Source of the DNA: an uncultured Sutterella sp.
GTDB taxonomy: Bacteria > Pseudomonadota > Gammaproteobacteria > Burkholderiales > Burkholderiaceae_F
DNA length: 64,000 bases
Direction: 5' to 3'
Assembly: GCA_902463725.1 (NCBI GenBank)
Contig: CABQGK010000001.1
Span: 248,001 to 312,000 of the forward strand
Shown here: piece after piece, positions 43,857-58,800 of the stretch
How positions within the stretch are numbered: position 1 is the stretch's first letter
How the letters are laid out: each line of letters opens with the position of its first letter
Notes under the pieces: generated by a model
Told to the model about the DNA's origin: nothing
The model's database searches: none
The model's input: only the letters and a program-made list of their open reading frames with translations
Program-made: the position numbers and the translations under genes

Positions 43857-46800
43857 ATGAATAAGACCTTTAAGGTTCTCTGGAACAAAGCACGTTGCCT
43901 CAATGTGGTGACCAACGAACATAAGCATGCCAATGGCAAGGGTAAAGTTCGTACGACGGTAGGGGCGACGCGCCCTGCTGCAACGGTGCTTGCCGCTGGG
44001 TTGAGTGCGCTCACGCTGCTCTTTGGTAGTGTAGCGGCGACCGCGGCACCTGCTTCGACCAACATTCAGCTCAAGGGTGCTGCGCAGGCTCTCACGGGCA
44101 CTGCTGGCGTCTACACGGTGGAAAACACTGCTACGACAGCCACGGCCGTCAATAAGTTCTCGAGTCTTTCACTTGCCAGCGGCAACATCCTCAACCTGAA
44201 GATGAGCGCTAGCACGCAGAACCTGCTTAACTTCGTCAAGGCCAAGATCGAAATTGACGGTACGGTCAATGCTATCCAGGGCACGAAGCTTGGCGGTAAC
44301 CTCTTCTTCATTTCCAATACGGGCTTTGCTGTCGGTAGCACCGGTGTGATCAATGCGGGCCGCATTAATGCTGCGGTGGTGAACGGCAGTGGCGATCAAG
44401 GCTTTAATAAGTATTGGGACCTCGATGCGGGGACTAATGCGCAAGCGTTTGCAACCTACGCGGATCTGCTCAGTCAAGGGGAGGTGCCGCTTGCTGGACA
44501 GATCACGGTGGCGGGCAAGCTCACCGCACCGAACGGTATTTTGTTGGCGGCCAAAGACGTGGAGGTGTCGGGTCGCCTTGATACGACGGTGACGAACTTT
44601 GCCGATCTTGTGAACATTACGGGCGTTGACTCTGGTTTGAAGACCAGGCCCGCCAATGATCAGGAGACGATGGCTAATACGGACGTGATGTTCACGCGCA
44701 CCGCCTCGGGTGACATTGAAATTGTGGCGCGCGCCGACGGTAGCCTCACGGGTACGCATACCACGGCGCAGGGCGCGACGGAACGTCCGAGTGAAGATCC
44801 TAACGAGACGCCTGGGACGATCGAGGTGACGTTTGCCGAGGGTAAACAGGAAGGGAATACGCACAGCGCTACGATTACCGTCGCCCAGGGCGCTACCGTT
44901 GCGTCGCAAGGCGCCATCAATATCGAAGCCGCCGCCGGTGCAGGGGCTTACATTGCGCAAACGCGTAAAGGGAACGCGGCAGCTGGGATCGCTGCGCATA
45001 CGCAATTTGCAAAGAGCACCGACATGGAAAGCGCCACGGTCAATGCGAGCGTGACGGTGGGCGGTACGCTTGATGCGCAAGGCGCGCTTTCTGTGCAGTC
45101 GATTGCGGCCAATGAGCTTGACCACAGCGCGGGCTTTAACTGGGCTTATATCTCGGATGTGATGGCACCAGCGGATTTGGCTGGCTTTGCTGGTAATAAG
45201 GCCGAATGGGTGAACCTCAAGACGGATTCCAAGGTAGATATCCAAGAAAGTGCTGAGCTCAAGGCTCGCGGGGGCGATGCGAAAGTCAAAGCCGAGGCGC
45301 TCACCACGTCGGTGACGGGAACGAGTACCCCGTGGACGCGCCAAGACCCCATAGATTGGCTCCCTGGCATGGCGATCGTTGTCAGCAAGATCGATAGCAA
45401 TGCGAGCGTGAGCATTGCGGGTGACGTGCGCGCAAAAAACGCCCTTGATATCACCGCCAAGAACACGCTTACGGCAGATACGACAGCGACCGCGATGACG
45501 GGTAAAACCGGCGCGCCCATGTTGGGGTTCCTCTATGCGGACTTCAAGGGTAAGAGCGCTGTGGATATCGCTGAGACCGCCAAGGTGGGAGCACTCACGA
45601 CGGGTGGGTCACTCACTAGCCTCAATATTGAAGCCCTTGAAAAGAACGACGTGAGCACGACGGTCGACGCGGAAACCACGAAGCTCGGTAATGCTGCGCT
45701 CGGCGCGAACATCACGAAGTTTGATACCGATGCCACCGTGACGTTTAACGGCACGCAAGTGGGTAATGCCGCTGCCACGACGATCAATGCGAACAATACG
45801 ACCGATCGACTCCTTGTGGAGACGAAGGTGGTCGTGGGCGATGATTCCATGCTGCAGGGGCTCAAGGACAAAATCTCCCCAGTTGCTGGGGTGATCAACG
45901 GTATCCATTCAGGAAGCCTTGAACAGCCAGAAGCTTGGATCAATTCCTTTGGAGGTGGGCTTGGTTTGGTTGGCTCCAAGCTCGCTTCGAGCAACAATGA
46001 CCAGGCTAAGGAGCTTGCTGAACAGTCGGGGCAACCGGCTCCAGGACAACCCCAGCAGGGTAACCAGCACTCTTGGCAGATGGGTGGTGCCTTCACGTAC
46101 GTGCGCAACTCGCAGAATGCGGGTGTGACGATCAACAAAAATTTGAAGAGCTCGGGTGCGCTGACTGTCACCTCGAAGTCGGATCTGAAGGATCATCGTT
46201 ATTCCGCGACCACCAAGCAAGCCATTGACGAGCAAGGCAATCAGAAGTTTGGCGGCGCGCTTGCGGTCGTGATCAACGTCTCGGGCCGCGATCGCGACAG
46301 CGTCTCCTCATCGGTGACGGTGGGTGAAGGGGTTGAGCTCAAGGGCAACACCGTGACGCTCACAAGCGAAGGGCGCATCTATGAAGTGCGCGCGATCAAG
46401 CTTTGGAACGATTACATTGGGCACATTGAAAACCTCATCAATATTTTTGAAAACTTCAAGAACGTTCAGCCTAATGACGACGAACCGACCAAATTGAAGA
46501 AGGCCGCGGCTGTAGCCAAGCTTGAGGAATTCAAGAAAGCGTGGAAGACCTTCAAAGACGCGATGAACGAGAAGGTGGCAGAGGGGACTGACCCCTCGGA
46601 AGCCATCAAGGTGATGATCGAGAAGTTCGATCCCTTTAAAGAAGCGCTCGTTGCTACGTGGAATCTCGGTAAGGACGTGGGGGGCGACGCGGGTAAACAG
46701 ATCTACAAGATCGGGATGAGCCTCTTTAAGCTTCTCAACCCGACGAGCTACTTTACGGTGTACACCTCCGCGGGTCTTAGTAGCGACAACGAAAACAGCA

Positions 46801-49800
46801 AGCCCTTGGCGCTCTCGGGGTCGACTGCGTTTGTGAACCAGTCCGCTTCGAGCGCGGTAAAGGTTGGCAAAAACGCGGCGATTACGGCGAATAACGGCGA
46901 TCTCACGCTTAGCACGACGAACTACAACGGTAACGTCGTGGGCGGCGGCCAGCTCTCCTCGAAGGTGACGTTCCCGATGCCTGACGTTTCGCACGGCCGC
47001 TCGGTGGGCGCGTCGGTGCTCATGCAGACGCTCAATACGGATAACCGTCTTGAAGTGGCCAGTGGCGCGAAGCTTAAGTCGGGCACGGACAACGTGAAGC
47101 TCACCGCGAAGGATGAGGTCAAGGCCTATGGGCTCACGCTCTCTGCGGGCGTCAACTCGGGTGGACAATTGCAGATCTCGGGTATGGCTGCCGTGTCAAG
47201 CTTGGACGGCAACAACGCGTTGCTCATTGACGATGAGGCGCAGCTTGAGGCCGAGAAGAACGTTGAATTGAAGGCCGAACGTGACGACGATGTGGTCACG
47301 ATTGGCGCGGCGCTCGGTCTCACGAAGTCCGAGAGTTCCTCGGTCGCCGTGGGCGCCGGTGTGGGCGTCAATCTCGGCTCGCTTGACAACAGCCTCGAAA
47401 TCAAGAACCTCGATGCGACCGAGTCCACGACGCTTGGTCACATCACCGCTGGTGAAGACCTTAAGATCGATGCAAAGGTCAATCAAGACGTCAATGTGAT
47501 TGGCGCTGCGTTAATGGCGACGAAGACGAGCTCGAGTGATAACAGCAACGAAGGCACGGGCGGTGGCGCTGGTGGTGGCACCGGCGGCACTGGAGGTGGC
47601 ACGGGTGGTGGCACTGGCGGCGGCACCGGTGGTTCGGGCGGCGGCGATAATCCGCTTGAGACCGCCACGAACATCACGGGCAGTATCGCTGGCGTTATTT
47701 CGATGCTCAAGCAGATGCATGGCTTTTTGGATAGTGCCGCTCAGGATGGTCAGGATCCCGCATTGAATGGTATCTCTGAAGGGCTCGGCCGTATTGTTAA
47801 CAACAAGGCGCTCACACAGATCCAAAGGATCGACTCCTACTTGCAGGGCGTGCAGTCCACGATGCAAGGGATCACGACGATCAACAAAGAGCTTGATACC
47901 AAGAAGGCGCTTGAGCAAGAGAAGTTCAAAGCTGAACAGAATCAGCAGAATCAGGGCAGTGGCGCGCAGGGCGGCGCAGAAGCTGGCGCCAACACCAAGA
48001 CCGATGCTCAGAAGGCAGCCGAGCCCAAGCAAAAGAAAGCGGGCGGCGCGTCGCTTAAGAACGCTCAAAAGAGTGGTGCTGCGGGCGGCGGCTCGGGCGG
48101 CTCTGGCGGGCACTTTGCGCTTACGGGTGCGGGTAGCTTTGCTTGGAACAACACCGATCTCTCCAACCGTATTAACGTCTCGGTGCCGACTGTTGCCGGC
48201 AAGAGCTACAACGTGACCGCAAAGAAGATCCTCTCGACGGCACATGCAGACCGTTGGGTGGGGTCGTGGTCTGGCGCCATCGGCGCAACGTTTATGTCGG
48301 GTGATAGCGACAGCGGTGCGACCATCTCGGGCGCCGTGGCGGTTAACAAGACTACCAACGTCAACACCTCGCATCTGGAAGGCATCACGGTTGGGGCAAC
48401 GACCTCTGAGCTCTCTAACCGTGCGCTCACCGAAGGCACGACCCTTGCCGAAGGGCTTGGTGTGGCGTTGACGAAGGCCTCGAAGGTGTCGGTTGCGGTC
48501 AACGCGGGCGTCTCCGTCAATAGTCTTGACAACACGGTTGAAGCGAGCACGAATCGCCTCACCTTCACGGGTGCGTCGGGTGGCTCAAACTTCGTGCAGT
48601 ACGCATGGTCGAAGGAGTCGCAGGTTACGGGCGGCACGTCGCTTTCTGTGGCCGCGGGCGGTCAGCAGAGTGTGGCCGCGGGTGCCGCGGTAGGTATCGC
48701 CGATATCAATAACAAAGTGAAAGCCACGCTTGCGAACTCCTCGCTCACGAATATGCGTCGCGTGGTGAGCACGGCGGCTGCGACGATGACGCAGGTTGGC
48801 ACGGCCATTGGCGGCAGTGTGGCCTCGGGCTCGTCCTTTGGCGTTGCGCTCACGGGCTCGTACTTGCAAAATGACATGACCAACGAGATTTACGCTGCGG
48901 CTGATACGAGTAGCGTCAATCTGACGAGCGCTGGCGAAATGCAAGTTAAGTCGATCACGGGTGACATCGATAATTTTGGTGTGCTCGATGGTACTCAGCA
49001 TCGTGGCGAGTTCCGTCTCTTTGGTCAGACCTTCACGATCTTTGTTCCCGATTCGGATAGTGTGGCTGCTGACGCGAAGTTGCGCTTGAGCAAAGACGAA
49101 AACGATACGCGGAAAGTTTCGGATCTCTTTACCGTTGCCCCGATGAAGCAGATTTCCGTTGCACTCGGCGCCTCAGCGCAAGCGGGTGGTAATGGTGGCG
49201 CCGGTAGTGCTGCGGTGATCGTTGACAATATCGACAACAAGGTCGAGGCGATGAGCTCGGGATTGACGCTTACGGGCGGCACCTCTGACGGGAATAGCCA
49301 CGGTCTTAAGGTTCACGCGGAAAACAAAATTCTCAATGTCAACGTGGGCGTGGGTATTGCGGGCTCGAGCGGTCAAGCGGCCGCCTCGGGTAGCGTGATT
49401 GTGGGCGACATTAACCAGAGTGCGACCACGAGCGTGGTTGGACTCAACTCCAGTACGTTGCGCAACAGCTTTGAAGCAGGCAACTGGGGTAAGGTCGTTG
49501 ATGTGGCTGGCAACGTGGCGCTCAAGTTTGGCGGCGCGGGTGCCTCCCTTGGCGCGTCGGTCATTGTTAACGACGTCGACCATGATGCCACGGTCCTGCT
49601 GAAGGACTCTGCGTTCCTTGCTGACAATCAGTACGTGAGCGCTCATGCGCAAAACTACGCAGAAAGCTGGACGGCAGCGGTTGCGGGCTCTATGGGTAGC
49701 AACCTTGCGATGTCGGGCTCGATTGCGATTACGCGTGCGCAGAACGACACCGAGACGGAGCTCAGCAATATTCGACTCGGTAAATTCAATACGCTCAATG

Positions 49801-52800
49801 CGCAGTCTGACGACCAGAGTCAGCTCTGGACGCTTGGCGGCGGCGTTTCCGCTTCCACCAGTACGGGGCTCTCTGCGCAGGCCGCGGTAACGCAGACCAA
49901 GAGCGAAGGGACCACGAAGGCCGCGGTCAGTGGCTTGCACTTCACCAAGCCCAGCACGGGTGCCGTGAGTGTGCTTGCCACGGGTACGGATCAGATTCGC
50001 TCCCTGGCCTTTGGTTTGGGCATCGCCGCAGAGGGCTTTACGGGGAACGCGTCGGTCACCAACAGCATCATCGATCGTAAGGTTGAAGCAACGGCTGATG
50101 GGCTCGACGAAGAGAACCCCAGTCAACAGACGGATAAGAGCGTTGGAACGCTCACCGTGCAGGGGCAGAGCAAGGGCGGCATTGGTGCGCTCGCGATCTC
50201 GGTTGCGGTTGCTAACGGCATGGCCGCGGGCGGCGCTGTAACCACCAATACGCTTGGTGGAGCGACCTCGGCTGCGCTCAAAAACAGCACGATTGACGTT
50301 GAACGTCTCATCGTCAATGCCAATACGGATCGCGACATCGATGCGATTGCTATTGGTTTGGCAGGCGGCACGGGACTTACCGCGAGCGGCAGCGTGATTC
50401 ACAATACGCTCAAGGGCCGTACGGCCGTGGACGTCAACAACGTCAATATGAAGATCGGCTCGGCGGGCGCGATCTACGCGACCGACAATTCGACCTCTGG
50501 CACTTACATCGGTGGTCTTTCAGTCTCGGGTAGCACCGCGATTGGGCTGTCGCTTGGGATTACGAAGAACCAGTCGAACGTCTCGACGACGGTGACGGGC
50601 TCAACGCTCACCGAGCAGGGTGGGTCGCTTACGCTCGCCAATATCGTGGGCGGCGTTGCGGATAACTACATTAACGATAGCGTTGTCGAAGAAGGTGCCT
50701 TGTCGACCTCTTCGAGCCTTGGTGACAAACGCGAAAAGCTCACGGTCAATGGGCTTTATATTGGCGCAACGAGCAGTAACGCTTACAAGGCGCTCGCGGT
50801 CTCCGTTGCGGGCGCTCTCGGTACTGCCCTGCAAGGCACGGCCAATGTGGTTGAGCACTCGGGCACGGTGGCGAGCGCCATTACGGGTAGCACGTTAACG
50901 AGCGCCGATGACCTCATCACGAAGACGGGTAACTACGCCAATTACACGGCCGTAGGCGCCGCGGCAAGTGCCTCGGCGAGCAACGCCGTGGGTGTGCTTG
51001 TTAACAAGGTTCGTAGCAACTACACGATCGCCACGAACATTGCGGGCTCCACTCTGAAGAGCTCGAAGAACCTCTCGGTGCTTAACGAAGCCAAAGAAGG
51101 CGGCTCCGCGCTGATGATTCAGTTTGCGGGTGCCGGCGGTATTGCCGCGGGCGCTGTGGGTACGGATAACACGAGCACGAATACGCTGACGCTTGATGCG
51201 AGCTCGAGCACGCTTGAGGCCGCGGCAACCAACACGATCCGCAATAGCCTTCTGACGCGCTTCTCAACGGCAGGTGCTGCAGTGGCTGTGGGCGGTAGCG
51301 CGGGTCTTGCTGCCACGGTGGTGGTGAACAAGGCCGACAATACGGTGCTTACCACGCTCGGTAGCGCGACGGTGAAGGGGCGTGACCTCTATATCAATGC
51401 GTTGCGTGATACGAACTTTACGGGCTACAACGTGTCAGCGGGTGGTGGAATTACGGCAGGTATTGCCGCGGGCGTGACCGTCAACACGATTGATGGCTAC
51501 ACGGGTGTGCATACCAACCGTGCATCAGGCAGTTTGGTCAACACGTCGATCGTGGGTACCAACTCTGCTGACGTGAAGGCGTTTAACCACGATACGATTG
51601 ATAACACGACCGTTGCGGTTAGCGGTGGCGTCCTCCTTGCGCTTTCCGCTGGCGTCAACGTCAATAACCTCACGGGCGGAGCTGGTGTCTCGCTTGTGAA
51701 TACCGAGGTGAGTGCGCCGACGCTCACGATCACTGCCAATCAAGAGCACGATGTGGATCTCGACTCCTTTATCGGTGCGTTCGCAACCAATAGCGTTGCG
51801 ATTGCTGCGAATGTGCTTGTGAACCGCGTGGGCGAAAATGCTGAATCGGTCGAAAGCCTTATTAATGAAGGCTTGGGTACGGGCGAAGACAGCAAGAGCG
51901 GCGAACAGAACGCCCAGATCGCAGATGCGGAAGGCTTCGCTGGTAAGAAGAGCTACATGAACGACTCGAGCGTGGCTGACAGCTTCGATGCGGCTTCCTA
52001 TCGCGCAGCGCATCTCTCGGGCACGGATACCGAAGGCACACAGGTGAAGATCTCGGGTAGTACGCTCTCGGGTACGACGGTTAACGTGAAGGCGCTCGAT
52101 GACGTCGATGGTAAGTCGATTGATGCTTTGTACGGTGCTGCCGCAGGTGGCTTGCACGGCGCGGTAACCGCTCAGGTGCTGCTCTCGAGCCGCGTGATCG
52201 GCACGGCCGTAAGCCTCAATAATTCGACGATCACCGCGCGCGGTGGTAACGTGCTGTCGGAGTACGGCGCTAGCGACTACCTCGAATCTGTGCAGGGTTC
52301 TGTGGGTGGCATCTTCGGCGGCGCAGGCGCCTACTCGCGCAGTACGCTCAAGGGTAACATCTTGGTCTCGCTTGACAACGCTTCCCGCGTCGATGGAGCG
52401 TCGCTCACGGCGAAGAACACGAGCCACATCAAGAATGTGGCTACGGGTATTTCTGTTGCAGGTATTGCTGCAACGGGCATGATTTCGCGCGTCAAAGATG
52501 AGTCGAATACGACTGTGCAACTCTTGGGCGACTCGACCTACTCGGCAGGCACGATCACGAGTGAGCGCCGTCAGGTGCTTACCTCGACGACGACGGCAGG
52601 CGTAGGCGGCTTTGCTGGCGGCGCTGGGGCTGACTCGGCTGTTGAGGATACTGGCTACGCGAAAATCCTCATGACAGGTGCCAATCTTACGGGCACCAAC
52701 AAGGATGCGGCGGTTGAACTGGTTGCCAATAACCGTCCGTGGTTGAAAGCGGACGCGACCTCTGGCTTTGCTGGTGGTATCGCGGTGGGTGTGGTACTTG

Positions 52801-55800
52801 CCAATGCAGAAGCGCGCGGCGGTAGCAACATCACGATTTCGGGTGGTCGCATCACGGCGCCAAACGTTTCGATGACCTCCGTCTCGGGACTCTCCAATGG
52901 TCGACTTGAACTTGAAGCCATCGTGGAAGGGTATGGTGGTGGTTTGGGTGCTGGCTCTTACAACGAAGCCACGCTTGTTAACGCTACCCAAAACACGTTG
53001 ACGCTCAATAATGTGAGCGGCTACAACGGCGCTCAAGCCAGTGGAAATTACGCCTCGAACCTTAAGCTCTTCACGGGTGGTTCGGCTTACTACTCGACCT
53101 ACTCGGCTGCAGAAGGTGGTGGAGCTATTGCTAGCGGCGCTTCTCACACGGTTGTGAAGCATATGCCTACGGCCAATGTCTCGCTTCAAGGTGGGGAAAA
53201 TACCCGCTTCGGTAGCGTGGATGTGACCACTCAGAACGTTGAGAAGACGAAGTTGCTCACAGAGAGTGCCGGCGGCGGTGTGCTTGAAGTGGAGTCTCCG
53301 CTTGATGCGGGACGCATTGAGCACATTGATCGCTCGAATGCCACCCTCACGTTGAGTGGGAAGTTGACAACGGTTGCTAATGCTGCCGTGTTGGACTCTC
53401 GCAAGAATGTTTTGATCAACGCCACAAGCGGTGACTTCACGGCGTCCGTTGCTTCGATTAGCGACATGCAGGGCACCGTTAACAACAGCAAGTATGGTGC
53501 GGGTTCACTCTCTGGCGCTTACTTTGGCAACACCCAGGAGGGTGTCAGCAAACTTAAGGTTACCGATGGAGCGCAGATCAACGCGGGCGGCAACATCGGC
53601 CTCATGGCCATGACGGGCATGCAGGTCAGCGGCGTTGAAAGCGATGATGAAATCGAGGGTAAATTCCTCGTTATCAGTGAGGTCTACGGTGCCTTGGCTG
53701 GTAGCGGTATCAAGCTCGATAACCACCTCAGACGTACTAATGAGGTGGAGATTGGCAGTGGTTCGTTAGTTCGTGCAGCCAAGTCCCTCGCGATTGACGC
53801 GCATTACGATAACAATATCGATGCGAAGGTCCTTGCTCGTACGGGGGCGGGTCTTGCGGCCGTGGGTGCAACGGGCTATTCGGATAGCCTCTTCTCGAAC
53901 AAGGTTACGGTCTACGCCGACGCTGTGTTGCGAAACGATGCCATTGGTGGTGCGCTCTCAATCAATACGTGGGACAACACGAATTACAAGATCACCGCGC
54001 TCTCACGCGTTGACGGGGCGGCGATTTCGGGCTCTAGCTCGGGCGGTAGGGTCAATATCGATCGTGAAAACAAGATCAACTTCTATGCGGGCAGTCAAGC
54101 GCGAGCAACTGGTACGCTGAATATTGACACTGCGCATAGTGCCAGTGGCTTTGAGAGCAATGCCAACTACAACATGTACTACGAGGCCTACGTGGGCCAC
54201 GGCTTAGGAATCTGTATTGTCGATTTGAAAGGCAATGTTCATTTCGTTGACAAGATTACGACTTACAGGGATAGTCTGTTGACCTCGACGGGTGCTGTCA
54301 ATTTGACCGCAGACTCGGGCTACTATCGTGCCAAGTACTTTGGGCAGGAGGTTTCTAAGACGAACCTCTTTAACGACTCGAATCTGAAAGTTGCCACGAA
54401 GAGCGGGCGCGCGAATTCACTCGCTTCAGAGAGCAGCGAGCTTGCACTTAACGGCGATGTTATGGCGGGTACTGTCACGAAGATCGCTATCAGCTTTGAG
54501 CCTGGTGTGATTGTGCCTAATCTTGGTGACGTGCAGATCGATCGCAACACGATCACTCCCGATACAGAGGTTGGTGACATTTGGAATGGCATCACGCCCG
54601 TGATTGAGACGGACGGCGACGAAACGATTGTCCGTGAGATCAAGGCTGCGATCGGCAAGGCCACGATGAAGAATCAGGCCAATATCTATATCGAGCGCTA
54701 CAACGCACTTAAGAAACTCATTGCCGATTACAACGGCTCGTCTGCTGAAGCGTTGCTCCACTATCGCACTGAGATGGAAGCCCTTCAAGATCTCATGATT
54801 ATGAATGGGTTTGCAGCAAGGGATGGTAGCGGTGAGTGGCGTCCACTCTCGGCACAGGAAGACGCCTTTATCCCGATTAAGAAACTGTCTGTTTCGGGCG
54901 GTACGGTGAGTCTTAATGCCTCGAGTATCACGGGCACTGGGCGCGTGACAGCAAGATCGGCTCAAGGCTTGAGCGTGGTTAATAACACCACAGCTGGTTT
55001 GTTGCTTTCTGGCTTGTCAATCGAGAACAAGGGCGGCGATGTTTTGGCCAACGGTGCTGAAGCCGATTTGGCTAAGTTGCAGAGCTTGGGCTTCTCGGGC
55101 CAAGTTCAGAGCTCGAAGAACACCGCGGATCCGACGATCACCGTTGAAAACAAGTGGGAAGGCGGTAGCTTTAGCGCTAAGGTGCGCAATGATTCCAGTT
55201 GGGTGGATGCAACGCCCGATCCGCGTACGTCCATCATCATCAACGGTGCGGTGACCAACCGCGCAGGTATGGTCTCGATTTCTTCGCAGAAGGACATCCT
55301 CTCAACGGGTGCGGGTAGCATTTATGCATCGGGTGATCTGAATCTGCAGGCTGGTGGTAGCATCACGCAGGGCTATACCTCGGGTCTCTCTAATCTCGCT
55401 GGTGGCGTAGCGCGCTCCTATACGGCAACAATCAATGATTTGATTGAACGCACTCAGATAGTGGAGCGCTTCCAAAACGAGAATGGCCAATGGCAGGAGG
55501 TTTGGAGTCCTCGAGCAGGGACGGCTTACTCCGACAGCTATACCTTGGAGGGTCAAGGTTGGTTTGCGGGCGGTCAGGTCTTCATTTCTGGTGACGTTAT
55601 TAATATCAACGGCACGGTTCAGAGTGGCTTTGACCTCTATACGCTCAATATGACCCAGAGCCAGCTTGATGCGAAGATCGCTGAGGTTAATGCCAATTGG
55701 ATTCGTGCAGGTGCTCCTCGTGCAGCGAATTTCCGCACGGGCCTCTACCAGATCAGCGCTGGTGGCCATTATCTAAAGGATAATCGCTATGTGAGCACGA

Positions 55801-58800
55801 TTCGTGCTTGGTACGATCCGGTGAACAAGCGCGTGATCGTCGACGATGTTACGCCTACAGGTGGTTACGTCTCGCTCGTCGGTCATATCGGTAGTACGGG
55901 TCACGGCAAGATCCGCGCCGCAGATACGGCGATTGACATGGATATCGATGCGCGTAGCTACGGTGTCTTGCTTGGCAACATCAATACGAGCGTCCCTGCG
56001 GGTAAAGTCAAGATCACCGACCTCTTCTATGCCGACAAGAACACTGGTGTGGCTGGTCGTGTCCACACGTGGTCTAATGGCGTTCATGAAGTGATGGACG
56101 TCAACAAGTATGGCGACAAGGTCGGTAATAGTTGGACGGAAAGCTTTGATAGGTTCACGCCGCGTGAGAATCTGCAGTACGTTTGGAGTACGGGTAAGAA
56201 CTTCGTGACCAACTACAAGGGAGATGCGTATAAGAAGTCCGCTCTCTGGGGTGTGATTACTGATGTGACGGATGAGGCGGAAACGCATACGACCCGTTTG
56301 CCGCCAGAAAGTGTGCAGGATCTGACCCAAGGTGAGACCATCGTCATTAGTAATAAGCCCATGACGCATCGCTTTGAGGCCGAGGCCAAGGTCGACAGCA
56401 TTGCCCGAGGCACTTGGAAGCACGATATCGATACGTGGGAAAGTGGCCTTTGGGGCTTCTGGAAGCATTGGAGTGACGATGCAAACAAGAAAGAAGGTAC
56501 GGTGCTTGCCTACACCTACAAGGTCAAGGCGAGTGAACCCGTATCGGTGGCGCTCTTCCGTGGGAACAACCGGCTCAACGTGGCGGCCGATGGTGACATC
56601 ACACTCGGCGGTCTTATCCAGGCCAAGAACGGTAGTGTGAGTTTGACCTCGAGAAAGGGCTCGATTGTCAATGGTGTTGGTGCCGCTCGTATTGTGGGGG
56701 TGAATAGCCTCTCGCTCTCGGCGCAGCAAAACATTGGCATTGATGGTCGTTCGATCACGGTTACGGGCGGCGATCCTGGTGACTTGACACTCAAGGCTGT
56801 CGCAACGAAAGGAAGCCTCAATCTGGATACGACGGGGCTTGGCTCAGGTCGTACCATCAAGGCCTCTGAGCTCAAGGCCGGTACCGATATGCGGGTTAAT
56901 GTTCGTGAGGACTTGATCGCTGATAAGGCCGAAGCTCAGTCTGCGGACATCAACAGCAAGGAAGGTAGCATCACGCTTAAGGAGTTCACGCAGAACGCAA
57001 ACCGTGCGCAGTCTCAGATCCTCAACATGAAGGCTCGCGGCAACATTCTTGTCAATAGTACGGGTAGCTTGGGCGTTGGTAACATCACGGCTGGTGAAGA
57101 CGTTACGCTGACGCTTGCCAACGGGGCGCTCTATGATGCGAATCCGAGTGGCTCGATGGATACCAGCGACAGTGATGCTCGCTTCCAGCACTGGGTTGAG
57201 GCGGGGCTCATTGACGTTAACGGTAACGATGTCAACACCGCTAACTTGGAGCGTGACATTGCTGCTGCTCGCGAAGAGGTTGCAGCGAAGTACCGCACCT
57301 ACAAGACGCTTGACACTATGCAGCGTGAAGCTGAGGCGCGCAATGAAAGTGCCTTTGCAGAGGGCTCGAAGGCTCTTGAGACCTACAACAACTTGAAGGC
57401 GCGCTTTGCTAACGTCGACAGTGCTGAAACGCCTGCAGACGCAAACCGCTACCTCGAACTCGCATCGGCAACGGAAGAAGCCCGAAACGGCTGGTCGAAC
57501 GAGGTGAGCACAGAGTTTACTCAGCTCGAGAAGCTCTACGGGGGCGCGAAGAGTGTTGATGAAGTTCGAGCCATTGCCTTTGAGCGTGCGCAAGAGGGTA
57601 CGCGTCTGAACATGGCAGAGTCTCCTGCCTCGCGCGCCTCCTACGGTTGGACAGCGATGGAGTTGCTCTACGCAGTCTCTGACACCATCATCAACGGTGG
57701 GGCGTCGTCCACGGGTGACATCGGCAAGACCAACATCAAGGGTGTGAACGTCACGCTCAATGTTACGAAGGACAGCGTGGGTAAGGTTGGCCAGACGGTC
57801 ACGGGCAACATCATGGATGCTGATCGTACCAAACGTGAAGCGATCCTCAAAGAACTCTCGCGTGCAGACGTGGGTGACTTTGAGTTGCACAAGACGACGG
57901 ACATCCAAGGTAACGTGACGGTGTCTAGAGACACCATCGATGTGACGCTCAAGAAGCCTGTGGTGATCGAAAATACGGGTAAGCTCAATATCAACGTGAA
58001 GAACAACGCGTTTGTGAGCTCGCCCGAGAAGATCTCGCTTGGACGCATTGCGACCCAAGACGCTCAGGGTCTTGTCCGCATGGTGGCCAAGAAGGGCATC
58101 GAGAGTACGGCCGATAGCTTCATTGCTGCGAAGAACATTACGCTGCGCGGTGGTGACGGTAACTTGGGTAGTAGCGCTGATGTGCCTGTGCGCCTCTACA
58201 CGCCGGAAGGCGGCTGGGTGGCACTCTCTGCAGGGGCGGAAATGTTCGTGCAGGGTTCGAACGCTGCGGGTACCGCACAGGGCGATCTGACGTTCTATGC
58301 GCTCGCTGGCAACACCGTGAACCTTTGGGCGAACAACGTCTACGCGTACTCGAGTAATGTGAACCTCGGCGATGACATGGTTGACTTCTCTGAGATGGGC
58401 TACATCAAGGGTGATGTTCTCAATATGCATGTCACGGGTAACTTCGGCCGTGACGAGAACCACCGTCTGCGCTTCGGTAGCAGCTCGCAGGTGAACTTTG
58501 ACGAAGACATCACCGTCAGGAACGTCTTTGCGCATGCTAAGGGGCCTGGCACACTCAAGATCACGGGTATCGAGGCTTCCGAGGTCGTCGACCTCTTGGC
58601 CGATGACAGCGTCGAACTTGGCGCGTTGCGCGGCTCGAAAGTGATCGTCAACGTGGCGCACCTCTTGGATGCGAAGGACGACATCACCTCGACCGAAGGT
58701 GAAGTTTCTCTCACGAGCACTGCGGGCAAGGTGCAGGTGACGCCTGGCGCAAACATCACGGCGGCTACGACGCTCACGATGGACGCGCAGGGCGGTGACC

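Noticed and set aside
47553..47645. CRISPR-like or minisatellite array
   Set aside because: The repeats are in-frame Gly/Thr codons of the adhesin and have no spacer-repeat structure.
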